Of a stretch of 48,968 nt of DNA, positions 26,423 through 35,857 are shown piece after piece. Position 1 is the first letter of the stretch, and the number at the start of each line of letters is the position of its first letter. Both the position numbers and the translations under genes were made by a program. Source of the DNA: Aporhodopirellula sallentina SM41. Lineage in GTDB: Bacteria; Planctomycetota; Planctomycetia; Pirellulales; Pirellulaceae. The notes beneath the pieces are model-generated. The model saw only the letters and a list, made by a program, of their open reading frames with translations, was not told where the DNA came from and did no database searches. The DNA lies in the NCBI RefSeq assembly GCF_000346505.1, contig NZ_ANOH01000152.1, positions 1 to 48,968 of the forward strand, written 5' to 3'.

Positions 26423-27597
26423 TTACTCGTGCGAATGCGTGTGGTAGTGCTGACGTAATAGGTCTTTGCCGTAGTCATTGCCGTTGGGAGTACGAACAAC
26501 CGTGTGAATATGGTCTCGCGTCGGCTCTGCCGTATGGAAGGGGGCGACGCGACGTTGATGATCGAACTCGATCAGAATCACGGGACTGTGGATGCGGTAG
26601 TAATAAACACTTTCCTCGGTCATGCCACCGATCCACGCAAAATAGGTCTCATCGAGATGATCCTCGACTTCAGACATCCGCACTTTGGCGTGAGGGGCAC
26701 GCATGTTTCCGACGTATTCCGCAATCAGATCCAACAAGGCTTCCTGCTGTTTTTCGTGAACTCCGACGCCTTGATCCCGGCGTAGTCCAACACGACATTG
26801 TCTTTGTATGCCTCGGTCAGGTTGTTATTTCCGTCCTTCCGATTCATCAAGATCGCTTTGGATCGCTGACGTTCGTCTAGCATCGTCATCAACGCGAGTC
26901 CTTTGTCTTGCTCGTCTTGCATGACAATGGTTCCCTGAAACTTTCCTTGTTTGGCCTCCACCGGTTCGGACCCCATGAACACCGGGCTCATGACGACCTG
27001 ATCGCCGAGCACAAAGTAATTGATCACGACGTGATGACCATCGAGTTGCCATCCCCATGGCTGCGTGGGCGAAGGTGTTCCCATGACCGTGACCCAGTAC
27101 AGCCACTCGCCATACTCGTCAAAATTGTTCGCCAGTTCAGCGAGCGTGCCGTTGAGTTTCATGATGTCGCGAGTCTTCTTCAGACCCTTGGCACTCAGAC
27201 TTTGACGAAACAACTCGAACGCGAGTTTGCGTTGCTCGTCCGTCATTTCGTCGAAGCCCACTCCCTGCCGAACCGGGCGGTGGCGGTTGTCCCACTTTCG
27301 CCATTCCGAATCGTCAACGGGAAAGACCGTGCGTTCGCGCTGCGACGGGGTCAATCCCGCGAGAAACGCTTCTGCGGCGACACGAACCGGTGCGGTAGAA
27401 ACCCCGGTTGATTCGATTGCGAACAGTCCATCCTGTTTCCCCTCAGAAGTTCGGATTCCGATGAAAGGATCGTCGACCGTTCGCATACCACCGCGTTGCC
27501 CCGGTCGCTGTGAATGCGCGACCAAAGCGAACACCGCAAATACAGAAAGAAACGTCGCGGTCATCATGCTGCGGTTTATCTTCGATCCCATGCTCAT
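26423..27597 (-). pseudogene. DUF3500 family protein, split by a one-base frameshift
   Basis: The first frame (27597 to 26725, 290 codons) has a signal peptide (hydrophobic stretch ending VAHS) and a DUF3500 domain, with [11 protein letters not shown] and [20 protein letters not shown]. It then ends in the unrelated tail KNSRKPCWI. The missing C-terminus lies in the next frame, 26737 to 26423, and carries the DUF3500 ending: [37 protein letters not shown] and [19 protein letters not shown]. The frames would join if the A run at 26754-26750 (minus strand) had six instead of five bases, giving T-K-K-Q-Q-E-A-L-L and one protein of about 391 residues. Both halves look intact otherwise, so this is a recent mutation, a sequencing error or less likely slippage. 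DUF3500 proteins are secreted and of unknown function. Confidence 0.85.
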
Positions 27598-28335
27598 TCG
27601 TTTGGCTCTTTGTTGGAGTTGCGAGTTGCCCAGGCCTGATCACAACGACGGGACGCTCACGTTGTCGAGATAACACACCTGTTCGGTGAGTTGAATTCGC
27701 TCAGCAAAAGACAGCAACCCGACCTCATTGGTTGTTCACGCATGAACCGTGTATGGCAAGCGTTCAGACCGGTCTTCATTCATCCCTGCATCCAATTCTA
27801 ACGCCGTCACCATGCAGAGTGAAACCAATCGTGAAACTGACTTTCACCAACCAAGCCAAATTGATTGCAATCTGTTCACTGCAGGATGATGTGTCGCGAA
27901 ATTCGCTGGCTGAATCAGACTTGACGGTCATCGCCTCGGCACCTTGCACCAGTCTTTTCCATGGAAACAACGGCGTACGCCGATCGGGTAATGAAACCTT
28001 CGACGGGTTTGTGAATTGTCCGCGCGAGCCTCGGTGGGATTCACACTATCCACATACCGGTAAACGATTCGCCGACCGATCGAGTAATCTTCTTGCGAAT
28101 TCACCGAATTTGCAGAGCCAATCTTGTTGGCGACTCGGCTTCGAGTGTAAAGCATGTAAGAACCACGATTCTCAAAAGAGCGTTCGTGGGAAAGCGTGCT
28201 CACCGCGATAGACAAATTTTCACATGCCGCTGGGATCAAGGTGGGCGTGCGTTTGTCTGTCGATTCGAGATCACCCTAGCCGGTGAAACAGCAAACTAAT
28301 TCGGCCCCAAAAGCGCAACAGAACGCTTTGATTTC
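27598..28335. other. 738-bp gap without a supported gene
   Basis: This divergent region separates the DUF3500 start from the BBP7 start. A 159-codon frame at 27732-28211 (plus) has no ribosome site, signal or recognisable domain and an atypical Cys/His/Arg-rich composition, so I do not call it. A 12-bp palindrome (CGGCGTACGCCG, 27971-27982) and a small TCACC/GGTGA stem (28271-28286) are present. Promoters for both flanking genes must lie here. Confidence 0.5.
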
Positions 28336-29763
28336 ATGAACAAATTCAGATGCCTATTGCTAGCGTTCGCCTGCTTGACCGTGTCGAGCAGCGACTCCGC
28401 TGCGCAACAGGCGGACCAGGACAGCCCTCGGGCGGTGGCCTCTCAGTCGACCCAAAAGATGACGTGGCAACCTCTATCAATCGACGGAAAATCGATCGAT
28501 TCTGACTCAACCGATCTTGAATCGGATTCGACGATCTCGGGTGTCTCCTACGATGACGGCGAGTCAGAACTGCTATTCGCTGAACCACAATTTACTGAAA
28601 CACTGCCGGGCGGTGAAACGTTCGGAGAAGAGATCATCTACGAAGCGGGACCACACACCCCAAGTGATTTCGCGTGCGACTGTGGGTCCTGCGACAGCTG
28701 CAATCACCGTTCGGTTATGTGCGGGTATTGGCTGCGTGCGGAGTACCTGCTCTGGTCACTCGACGGAATCGACCTGCCGCCGCTGGCGACGACGAGTCCG
28801 GCCGGCACAGCCCCCGAAGACACGGGGATTCTTAACCAAAACGGCACGAGCGTCTTATTCGGAAACAGTACCGAACTGGATTCCATGCGATCCGGTCTCC
28901 GCATCACTCTCGGTTGGAACGGCGATCGACAGGGAAACGGTTTTGAGATGAGCGGTATGGGCATCTTCCAAGACGAGGAAACGTTCCGCAGTGCCGCTTC
29001 GCTACTCGCCCGTCCCGTTATCGATACCGGGGTCGGTGGCGAATCGGCGATGTTGGTTTCGCATCCCGATTTTCTCAGCGGCAACCTCAACATCAACGTT
29101 CGCAACCAGTTGGCATCCTTCGACGTCAATCGTCGACAGCTACTTTCGGCACGCGGCAATCAACGTCTCGATCTTCTCCTCGGGTATCGCTATGGCAACC
29201 TCGAGGAGATGCTCCGGATCGAGCAGTCATCGGAGTACACCGCCGCACAGGGTGCCATCATTGCGGGCACAACCGTCGACCTATTTGATGACTTCCAAGC
29301 CGAAAACCATTTCCACGGCGCGCAAATCGGTCTTCACTACCAACAACGAGCCGCGGCAACGACGTGGGACAGCTACGTCAAAGTCGGCCTCGGTGTCAAT
29401 CGAGCCGAAACCACGATCCGCGGCCAAACAACCAATACAGTTCCTGGCGGTGGCACGTCGACTTTCGAGGGCGGTTTGCTCGCACAATCAACCAACATTG
29501 GCGACTATGACGAGTCGACCTTCATGGCATTGCCAGAGATCGGATTTAATCTCACGACACAAATTCGTCATGACATGCAGTTCACCATTGGCTACAGCAT
29601 GTTGTATTGGTCGGACGCGGTGCGAGTTGACGATGCGATCGATCGCACCGTTTCTCAGTATCCTCCCGAGGACGCGGCGGCGGTCGGTCGACCAGACTAC
29701 TCTTTGGAAACCAGCAGCTACATCGCCCATGGGCTGAGCATCGGTGCTGCGTTCCAGTACTAA
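28336..29763 (+). CDS. BBP7 family outer-membrane beta-barrel protein
   Basis: This 475-residue protein has a Sec signal peptide (hydrophobic core LLLAFACLTVSS, cleavage near DSAAQQ). An acidic Ser/Asp/Glu-rich linker follows to about residue 110, then a Cys cluster CDCGSCDSCNH and the family start CGYWLRAEYLLWSLDGIDLPPL. The rest alternates polar and apolar residues as in a beta barrel, with typical strands such as LDLLLGYRYGNL and FHGAQIGLHYQQR, and ends in an aromatic residue (AAFQY), like an outer-membrane sorting signal. BBP7 is a planctomycete-enriched family; a porin-like role is inferred from the fold. No clear ribosome site precedes the ATG. The gene is monocistronic and converges on the cadherin-repeat gene. 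Confidence 0.88.
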   Translation: MNKFRCLLLAFACLTVSSSDSAAQQADQDSPRAVASQSTQKMTWQPLSIDGKSIDSDSTDLESDSTISGVSYDDGESELLFAEPQFTETLPGGETFGEEIIYEAGPHTPSDFACDCGSCDSCNHRSVMCGYWLRAEYLLWSLDGIDLPPLATTSPAGTAPEDTGILNQNGTSVLFGNSTELDSMRSGLRITLGWNGDRQGNGFEMSGMGIFQDEETFRSAASLLARPVIDTGVGGESAMLVSHPDFLSGNLNINVRNQLASFDVNRRQLLSARGNQRLDLLLGYRYGNLEEMLRIEQSSEYTAAQGAIIAGTTVDLFDDFQAENHFHGAQIGLHYQQRAAATTWDSYVKVGLGVNRAETTIRGQTTNTVPGGGTSTFEGGLLAQSTNIGDYDESTFMALPEIGFNLTTQIRHDMQFTIGYSMLYWSDAVRVDDAIDRTVSQYPPEDAAAVGRPDYSLETSSYIAHGLSIGAAFQY

Positions 29764-29862
29764 CGAACCGTCCAAAAAATCGTCTAACGTGATCCGCCAT
29801 CTCGGCATCCGTCTAAGTTCACGGACTGAACCGCGAACATAGACGTTCCGAAATTGATGGGC

Positions 29863-32800
29863 TTACAACACCGTCACGTTGATCGTCAACGTCTGCTCAA
29901 CCGTCAGACCGTATCGATCTTCCGCGAGCACTCGAATGCTGTACTGCGACTGAGTGGACTCATCAGCAACAAAGTTCGTTTGCAACTGGCCGTCAACAAT
30001 GGTGAACGACGCGTTGTCAGTATCGCCATCACCCGAAACGAGTGTGAAGACATGCTCGTCAAACAAGTTCGTATCGATCGCCGTTAGCGAGCCGACAACA
30101 GTGCCCGCGGGCGAACCGTCACTGACAGAATCATTGTCCAATTCGATTGACGTCGGGGCGACATTCGCCTCGGTAACGATCAGATCCGCGGAGTCTTCAA
30201 AGAACAAACCTTCCGAATCCTCCACCCGAACGCGAATCGAGTACAGAGCCTGAATCGACTGGTCGACTGCTTCGGCGGTTCGCAATTCCCCTTCGTCAAG
30301 CGTGAACTTATCGTTGTCGAGGTCACCGTCACCGGACGCGAACGAGTAGGTGAAGGTATCTCCCGCGTCAGGATCGACTGCATCGAGAATACCGACGAGC
30401 GTTCCGGAAGGCTCACCGCTAGCGATCGCAGGGAAAGCGAGCATGATCGACGTTGGAGCTTCGTTGACATCGATCACGCTGATCGTGATCGGTTGCTCAA
30501 AAATTTCTCCACCGGAGTCCGTCGTCCGGACGCGAATCGAATGTGTCGACTGGGTCTCAAAATCCAGCGACGCGGCAGTGACCACGTTGCTGCCAACGAT
30601 CGCGAACGACGCATTGTCGGTGTCACCCTCTCCACTGACGAGCGAGTAAGTAAACGTGTCCGACGCATTGCCGTCGGTCGTCGTCAAACCACCGATCACG
30701 GCACCGATCACAGCATCCTCTTCGATGGTGTTGTCATCTAAGGTGATCGCCGTCGGAGCGACGTTGGTATCCGTGACGGTGATTGTGAAGACCTGCTCAA
30801 CAACGGCGCCCCCCAAATCAGAACTCTGAATTCGGACCGAATACGTCGACTGTGTATCAATGTCAAACGTAGTCGCGGTAATCAAATTATCGCCGTCGAT
30901 TGCGAACGAGGCGTTGTCGGTGTCTCCATCACCGCTCACCAAGGAATAGGTAAAACTGTCTCCGGAATCCTCGTCCGTCGTAGTGAGGCCTCCCACCACG
31001 GCTCCAACCGTCGCGGTTTCGGAAACCGTTGCGTTATCGAGAACCACTGCGACGGGTACGTCATTAATGTCTGTCACCGAAATAACGAACGACTGTTCAA
31101 CAAACGCATCACCCGAATCCGTGCTGCGGATGCGGACTGAATACGACGACTGAGTTTCGAAATCAAATGCGGCAGCGGTTACCAGATTGTTCCCGTCGAT
31201 TGAGAACGATGCGTTGTCGGTATCACCATCACCGCTGACGAGGGTATACGTAAACGTATCCGATGCGTCTGCGTCGGTGGTACCCAGTACGCCGACGATG
31301 GTATCGACCGCGGCGTTTTCAGCAACACTGGCGTTGTCGAGCGTAATCGTCGTCGGAGCTTGATTCCCTGCTGTTACAGTAACCACGAATACCTGTTCGA
31401 TCGTCGCACCGCTATCGTCGGTCGATTGAACACGAACCGAATAAGACGCCTGGGTATTGATGTCGAACGTCGTGGCAGTGACGAGGTTGGCGTTGTCAAT
31501 CTCAAACGAGGCATTGTCCGCATCGCCCTCTCCACTTACCAACGCATACGTGAACGTATCGCCCGCGTCTTCATCCGTCGTGTGGAAACCGCCAACAACC
31601 GTCTCGACAGCCGCGTCCTCATTGATGGTCGCATTATCGAGTTGCAGTTCCGTCGGGGCGTCATTCAGATCATTCACAGAGATCGAGAACGTTTGCTCAA
31701 CAAACGCACCGTCTCCATCGGTGCTGCGAACACGTACCGAATACGTATCCTGCGTTTCGAAGTTCAAAACAGATGCAGTGGTAAGGTTGCTACCATCGAT
31801 CGCAAACAACGTATTGTCCGCGTCACCGTCTCCGCTGACGAGCGAATAAGTGAACGTATCGGAGACATCGGAATCGGTCGTGCTCAGCGTGCCCACGGTA
31901 GTTCCTGCGGCAGCATTCTCGTCGACCGAAGTGCTATCGATCGCGATCGCAGTCGGTACGGAATTGCCATCCGAAACAGTGACGGTGAATACTTGCTCAA
32001 CAAACTCGCCACCCGCATCGGTACTACGCACCCGCACGCTGTAGGACGATTGCGTTCCCGAATCGAGCACCGCTGCGGTGACCAAATTGTTTCCATCAAT
32101 TGCGAACGATCCGTTGTCGGTATCCCCTTCACCGGCAACCAACGAATAGGTGAACGAGTCCGAGGCATCTGGATCGGTCGTGCTCAATCCGCCGACAATT
32201 GTCCCGCTGGCTGAATCATCAACAACGGTCAGGTTGTCGACCGCAATGGCAGTCGGCGTTTCGTTTACATCGACGATCGCGACCGTAATGACTTGCTCGA
32301 CCGAGGCTCCACCGCTATCTGTGCTTTGCACTCGGACGGAGTAAGACGATTGGCTTTCGAAATCGAACGAAGCGCCGGTAACGAGATTGCTGCCGTCGAT
32401 AGCGAACAGGCTATTGTCTGTATCCCCCTCACCACTGACCAATGCGTAGGCAAACGTGTCCGATGCATCATCATCGGTCGTCGTTAGCCCTCCAACGACC
32501 GTCCCGGTGGCCGAGTTCTCTGCGACGCTGCTGTTATCAATCGCGATCGCCGTCGGAGCGTCGTTCACATCCGTCACGGTGATCGTAAAGGTATCTTCGA
32601 CAACCAATCCGAATGGATCACTCGACTGCACTCGTATCGAATACGACGCCTGCGACTCAAAATCAAACGACGCCCCGGTGACCAAGCTGTCGCCGTCAAT
32701 CGCAAACAACGCGTTATCCGTATCCCCCGTGCCGCTGACCAAGGTGTACGTGAACGTATCCGACGCATTCGCATCGGTCGTGCTGAACGCGCCAACAACG

Positions 32801-35541
32801 GTCGCCGCATCCGCATTCTCAGCGACCGTCGAATTACTCAGCGAGACAGCGGTTGGACCGACATTCGTTTCGGAGATGTTGATCGTGAACGTCTGCTGGG
32901 TCGAGAGACCTTGTGAATCTTGCGCGAGCACACGAATCGAATAGCTCGACTGAGTCTGCTGGTCGGCAACGAACGCTGAAACTAACTCGTTGCCCGAAAT
33001 CGTGAACGAAGCGTTGTCGGTGTCGCCGTCTCCAGAGACAAACGAATACGTGATGGTGTCGCCAACATCCGGATCGTCTGTCGAGAGCGTGCCGACAAAC
33101 GTACCGCTCGGCTGTCCATTCGCGATGTTCGTTCCCGAGAGCGATATCGCGGTAGGTGCTTCGTTGACACTCGAAACGGTGATCACGAAACTTTCTTCAA
33201 TGAACTCACCCGATGAGTCGGTACTCCGTACGCGAACGGTCAAACTGCCCTGCGTTTCCGCGTCGAGAGCAGCCACCGTCTGCAGTTCATTTCCCGAGAT
33301 CACAAAGCTCGCGTTGTCGTCATCACCGTCCCCAGAAACGAGCGTATAGGTGAACGTATCACCGGACGTGGGATCCGTCGTGGTGAACGCACCGACGACA
33401 TTTCCGTCGGTTCCGTTCTCAGCAATCGTTGAATCACTCAACGCGATCGCCGTCGGCCCCTCGTTGCTTTGAACGATCGAGAACGACTGCTCAAAAATGC
33501 CGCCGTCGGAATCAGTCGTCCGCACACGAACGCTGTAGCTCGATTGCGAACTGAAGTCGATCGTCGTCGCCGCTTGCAACTGGTCACCAACGATCGAGAA
33601 CGACGCATTGTCGTCATCCCCGTCGCCACTGACCAATGAATACGTGAACGAGTCTCCCGTATCCACGTCGGTCGTCGTCAACGTTCCGACCACAGAACCG
33701 GCGACCGCATCATCTGCGAGCGTGTTATCACTCAACGTGATCGCGGTCGGATCATCATTCGCATCGAGGACCGAGATACTGAACGTCTCGTCGACCGACA
33801 ACCCTCCTTGATCGGTGCTGCGGACCGTGACCGAATAGCTGTCTTTGGTTTCGAAGTCGAGCGTTTGCGTCGCGACCAGCGAGTCGCCTGATATACCGAA
33901 TGTAGTATCAGTGGTGCTGCCATCGACTGAGACAATGCTATACGTAAACGTGTCTCCCGTATTGGGGTCCGTGGTCGAGAGCGTGCCGACCGTCGTATCG
34001 GCGGCGGCGTTCTCGGCCACCGAAGAATTACTAAGAGCGATCGTTGTCGGAGCAAGATTGAGAGCCGTAACCGATATCGTGAACACTCGCTCGAGAGTTC
34101 GTCCGGTGGAGTCCGTCGTTTGAACCCGGATTGTGTAGCTGTCTTGAACAGACGCGTCAAAAACCTCTGCGGTCACCAACGAGTTGCCCGAAATGCTGAA
34201 GGCACTGTTGCCGTCATCTCCCGTGCCTGCCACCAACGCATACGTGTGCGTGTCATTGGCATCGGGGTCCGTCGTCGTGAATGTGCCCACAGTGCTTCCC
34301 ACCGCGAGGTTCTCTTCCACAATGTAGGACGACAAAGCCAGATCGATCGGGGCTTGAGCATCAGGAAGGGGCGGAATGTTTGGCGTCGACAAATCGACCA
34401 CTCGTCGCAACAAATCGCTCGCATCGAGCGGGCTGATCCCGTCGACACCGGTAACGTCACCGAGCAACACCGGGTCGATTGCCGCGAACGGTACCACCGC
34501 CTCCGAAGTGGTGGACGAATCGGTAACGACAAATCCACTATCGAGGTCCACACCGACACGAGCCACCAAACGAGCGTCCTCCGCGTCATAACGCCGGTTG
34601 GCGTTGACGTCTCCGGCAAATGCGACCACCTGAATCGCATCGTCGGATGTCGCCGACATGGCGCCTGCGTTGACCTCGACCGAACCGATTTGCAACGTTT
34701 GAACGGAACCGTACGCAGCGTCTTCAGGCACCGTGGCGATGATGTTGATGATGTCGGCTTGTCCCGATTCCATGGCGTCGAGACTAAAGAACGACACGGT
34801 GATCAACCCTGGCGTATCCAAATTGGCCTCGACCTGGCTCCCCGTCGGGGCATCTTCGCCGAGTTGTACCGCCGACACGTCCAGCAAGGTGGGGTCATAT
34901 TCAATCGTCAGCGTTACCGAAGTCACTCCATCGGCGTCGCTCAACTGGATAGGCAGTCCAGCCGGCAATTCAGCTCCACTGCCGGACGCTGGGCCTTGTG
35001 CGGATTGAGTCGGCCCGCGAACCAGATCAGGCATTCCCACAACTAACGACGAGTCATTGGTTACGACAAACGTCGTCACGTAGTTACCACCGGCAGTCCC
35101 GTCGTCGTCGCCGTCGAGCAGTTCCCCGTCATCCAAATCCTTAAACGCATCGTCAGCACTGCGGAGCGTGACGGTGTAAGTGTCTGCCGCGAGGGGACCA
35201 CCGGTTGCAACGAAAGTTACGGAAGTGCCGTTTACGACGAGCGATCCACTCACACTGCCGGTCGTCGCCCCCTGCAACGTCACGTCTGCCGCACCGGCAT
35301 CCCCAGCTTCATTGTCATAGAGGCTGAGTTCCTGAGTGCTGATCTGTTCACTCAGTTCGGCGGTGAACCCCGAAGGAGTTGGCGTGAATGAAGCAATCGT
35401 CGCGGCTAATACTCTTCGCGACTCCAGCGATTCGAGTCGCAGTTGTCGGTCTTTCGATGCAGTAGAACGATGGGTGGCACGATTAGAACGTTTTCTCTTG
35501 GCAGTCAAACGCGAAAACAAACTCTGTACAGTTGGGTTCAT
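29863..35541 (-). CDS. Giant surface protein: LExR motif, Ig-like and cohesin-like domains, split dockerin pair, 15 cadherin repeats
   Basis: The product has 1892 residues; AAGG precedes the ATG by about 5 bases. The N-terminus has no hydrophobic signal but a basic stretch and LESLESRRVLAA (about 36-47). Residues 48-160 are Ig-like. About 188-300 are cohesin-like (ITLTIEYDPTLLDV-type strand, LITVSFFS). Two dockerin-like calcium loops follow: GDVNANRRYDAEDARLVARV near 308 and GDVTGVDGISPLDASDLLRRV near 362. From about 396 to the end run 15 cadherin-type repeats of about 100 residues, with VGxLxTTDxDxxDTFTY and SVRVRSTD. There is no C-terminal anchor. It is probably extracellular, calcium-stiffened and adhesive or scaffold-like. 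It is divergent from two smaller cohesin-like genes, 316 bp away. Confidence 0.88.
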   Translation of the reverse strand: MNPTVQSLFSRLTAKRKRSNRATHRSTASKDRQLRLESLESRRVLAATIASFTPTPSGFTAELSEQISTQELSLYDNEAGDAGAADVTLQGATTGSVSGSLVVNGTSVTFVATGGPLAADTYTVTLRSADDAFKDLDDGELLDGDDDGTAGGNYVTTFVVTNDSSLVVGMPDLVRGPTQSAQGPASGSGAELPAGLPIQLSDADGVTSVTLTIEYDPTLLDVSAVQLGEDAPTGSQVEANLDTPGLITVSFFSLDAMESGQADIINIIATVPEDAAYGSVQTLQIGSVEVNAGAMSATSDDAIQVVAFAGDVNANRRYDAEDARLVARVGVDLDSGFVVTDSSTTSEAVVPFAAIDPVLLGDVTGVDGISPLDASDLLRRVVDLSTPNIPPLPDAQAPIDLALSSYIVEENLAVGSTVGTFTTTDPDANDTHTYALVAGTGDDGNSAFSISGNSLVTAEVFDASVQDSYTIRVQTTDSTGRTLERVFTISVTALNLAPTTIALSNSSVAENAAADTTVGTLSTTDPNTGDTFTYSIVSVDGSTTDTTFGISGDSLVATQTLDFETKDSYSVTVRSTDQGGLSVDETFSISVLDANDDPTAITLSDNTLADDAVAGSVVGTLTTTDVDTGDSFTYSLVSGDGDDDNASFSIVGDQLQAATTIDFSSQSSYSVRVRTTDSDGGIFEQSFSIVQSNEGPTAIALSDSTIAENGTDGNVVGAFTTTDPTSGDTFTYTLVSGDGDDDNASFVISGNELQTVAALDAETQGSLTVRVRSTDSSGEFIEESFVITVSSVNEAPTAISLSGTNIANGQPSGTFVGTLSTDDPDVGDTITYSFVSGDGDTDNASFTISGNELVSAFVADQQTQSSYSIRVLAQDSQGLSTQQTFTINISETNVGPTAVSLSNSTVAENADAATVVGAFSTTDANASDTFTYTLVSGTGDTDNALFAIDGDSLVTGASFDFESQASYSIRVQSSDPFGLVVEDTFTITVTDVNDAPTAIAIDNSSVAENSATGTVVGGLTTTDDDASDTFAYALVSGEGDTDNSLFAIDGSNLVTGASFDFESQSSYSVRVQSTDSGGASVEQVITVAIVDVNETPTAIAVDNLTVVDDSASGTIVGGLSTTDPDASDSFTYSLVAGEGDTDNGSFAIDGNNLVTAAVLDSGTQSSYSVRVRSTDAGGEFVEQVFTVTVSDGNSVPTAIAIDSTSVDENAAAGTTVGTLSTTDSDVSDTFTYSLVSGDGDADNTLFAIDGSNLTTASVLNFETQDTYSVRVRSTDGDGAFVEQTFSISVNDLNDAPTELQLDNATINEDAAVETVVGGFHTTDEDAGDTFTYALVSGEGDADNASFEIDNANLVTATTFDINTQASYSVRVQSTDDSGATIEQVFVVTVTAGNQAPTTITLDNASVAENAAVDTIVGVLGTTDADASDTFTYTLVSGDGDTDNASFSIDGNNLVTAAAFDFETQSSYSVRIRSTDSGDAFVEQSFVISVTDINDVPVAVVLDNATVSETATVGAVVGGLTTTDEDSGDSFTYSLVSGDGDTDNASFAIDGDNLITATTFDIDTQSTYSVRIQSSDLGGAVVEQVFTITVTDTNVAPTAITLDDNTIEEDAVIGAVIGGLTTTDGNASDTFTYSLVSGEGDTDNASFAIVGSNVVTAASLDFETQSTHSIRVRTTDSGGEIFEQPITISVIDVNEAPTSIMLAFPAIASGEPSGTLVGILDAVDPDAGDTFTYSFASGDGDLDNDKFTLDEGELRTAEAVDQSIQALYSIRVRVEDSEGLFFEDSADLIVTEANVAPTSIELDNDSVSDGSPAGTVVGSLTAIDTNLFDEHVFTLVSGDGDTDNASFTIVDGQLQTNFVADESTQSQYSIRVLAEDRYGLTVEQTLTINVTVL
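29866..34355 (-). repeat. Fifteen tandem coding repeats of about 300 bp
   Basis: These encode the cadherin-type repeats of the giant surface protein. Most units run from [A/E/D]-A-P-T-x-I to V-T-D-x-N. Repeats 5, 14 and 15 (counted from the N-terminus) form a subtype with an SG-x-PSGT start and VADQxTQSxYSIRVLAxD, unlike the FDFETQSSYSVRVRSTD of the others, so the array grew by block duplication. It is protein repeat DNA, not CRISPR. Confidence 0.85.
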
Positions 35542-35857
35542 ATACCTTGGACCTTATCCGGATCAAACCGGAGGAAATGTTGTTGGGGCAATCCATGCCA
35601 ATGAGGTCAATGTCAAATGGTCCCTTGTGACATCCAAACGGCTCGGTGAGCCACCCCCTGCGACTAAGACGGAGTCTTGGTCCATTTCGTCACAAGGCTT
35701 TTGACTTTTTTTCAGAAATTTTTTCGAGACAATCCGCAGGGAATTATTGTTGAGTGTGACATCCCTGCGAGGTATTCCTTCCTAGGAAAGTGAACGATCC
35801 ATCAAGTTTTGATGAGCATAGTTTGCACCCCGTCGATCTCAACAAAGACCCACACCG
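35542..35857. promoter_or_regulatory. Divergent promoter region of the cohesin-like surface genes
   Basis: These 316 bp serve both the giant protein gene and the 406-residue protein gene. The sequence is more AT-rich than its surroundings, with runs such as CTTTTTTTC near 35705 and AATTTTTTCG near 35720. A perfect 10-bp palindrome TTCCTAGGAA lies at 35779-35788. GTGACATCC occurs twice (near 35626 and 35755). No gene is seen. Confidence 0.5.

Noticed and set aside
27732-28211. 159-codon plus-strand frame in the DUF3500-BBP7 gap
   Set aside because: No ribosome site, no domain and an odd composition; it might be tested by transcript data.
31360-32214. 284-codon plus-strand frame with regular repeats
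   Set aside because: It is antisense to the cadherin array, and the repeats come from the coding strand.
29863-34355. Regular 300-bp direct repeats, CRISPR-like at first glance
   Set aside because: Unit length and reading-frame continuity show they are coding cadherin-type repeats, and no spacer structure exists.
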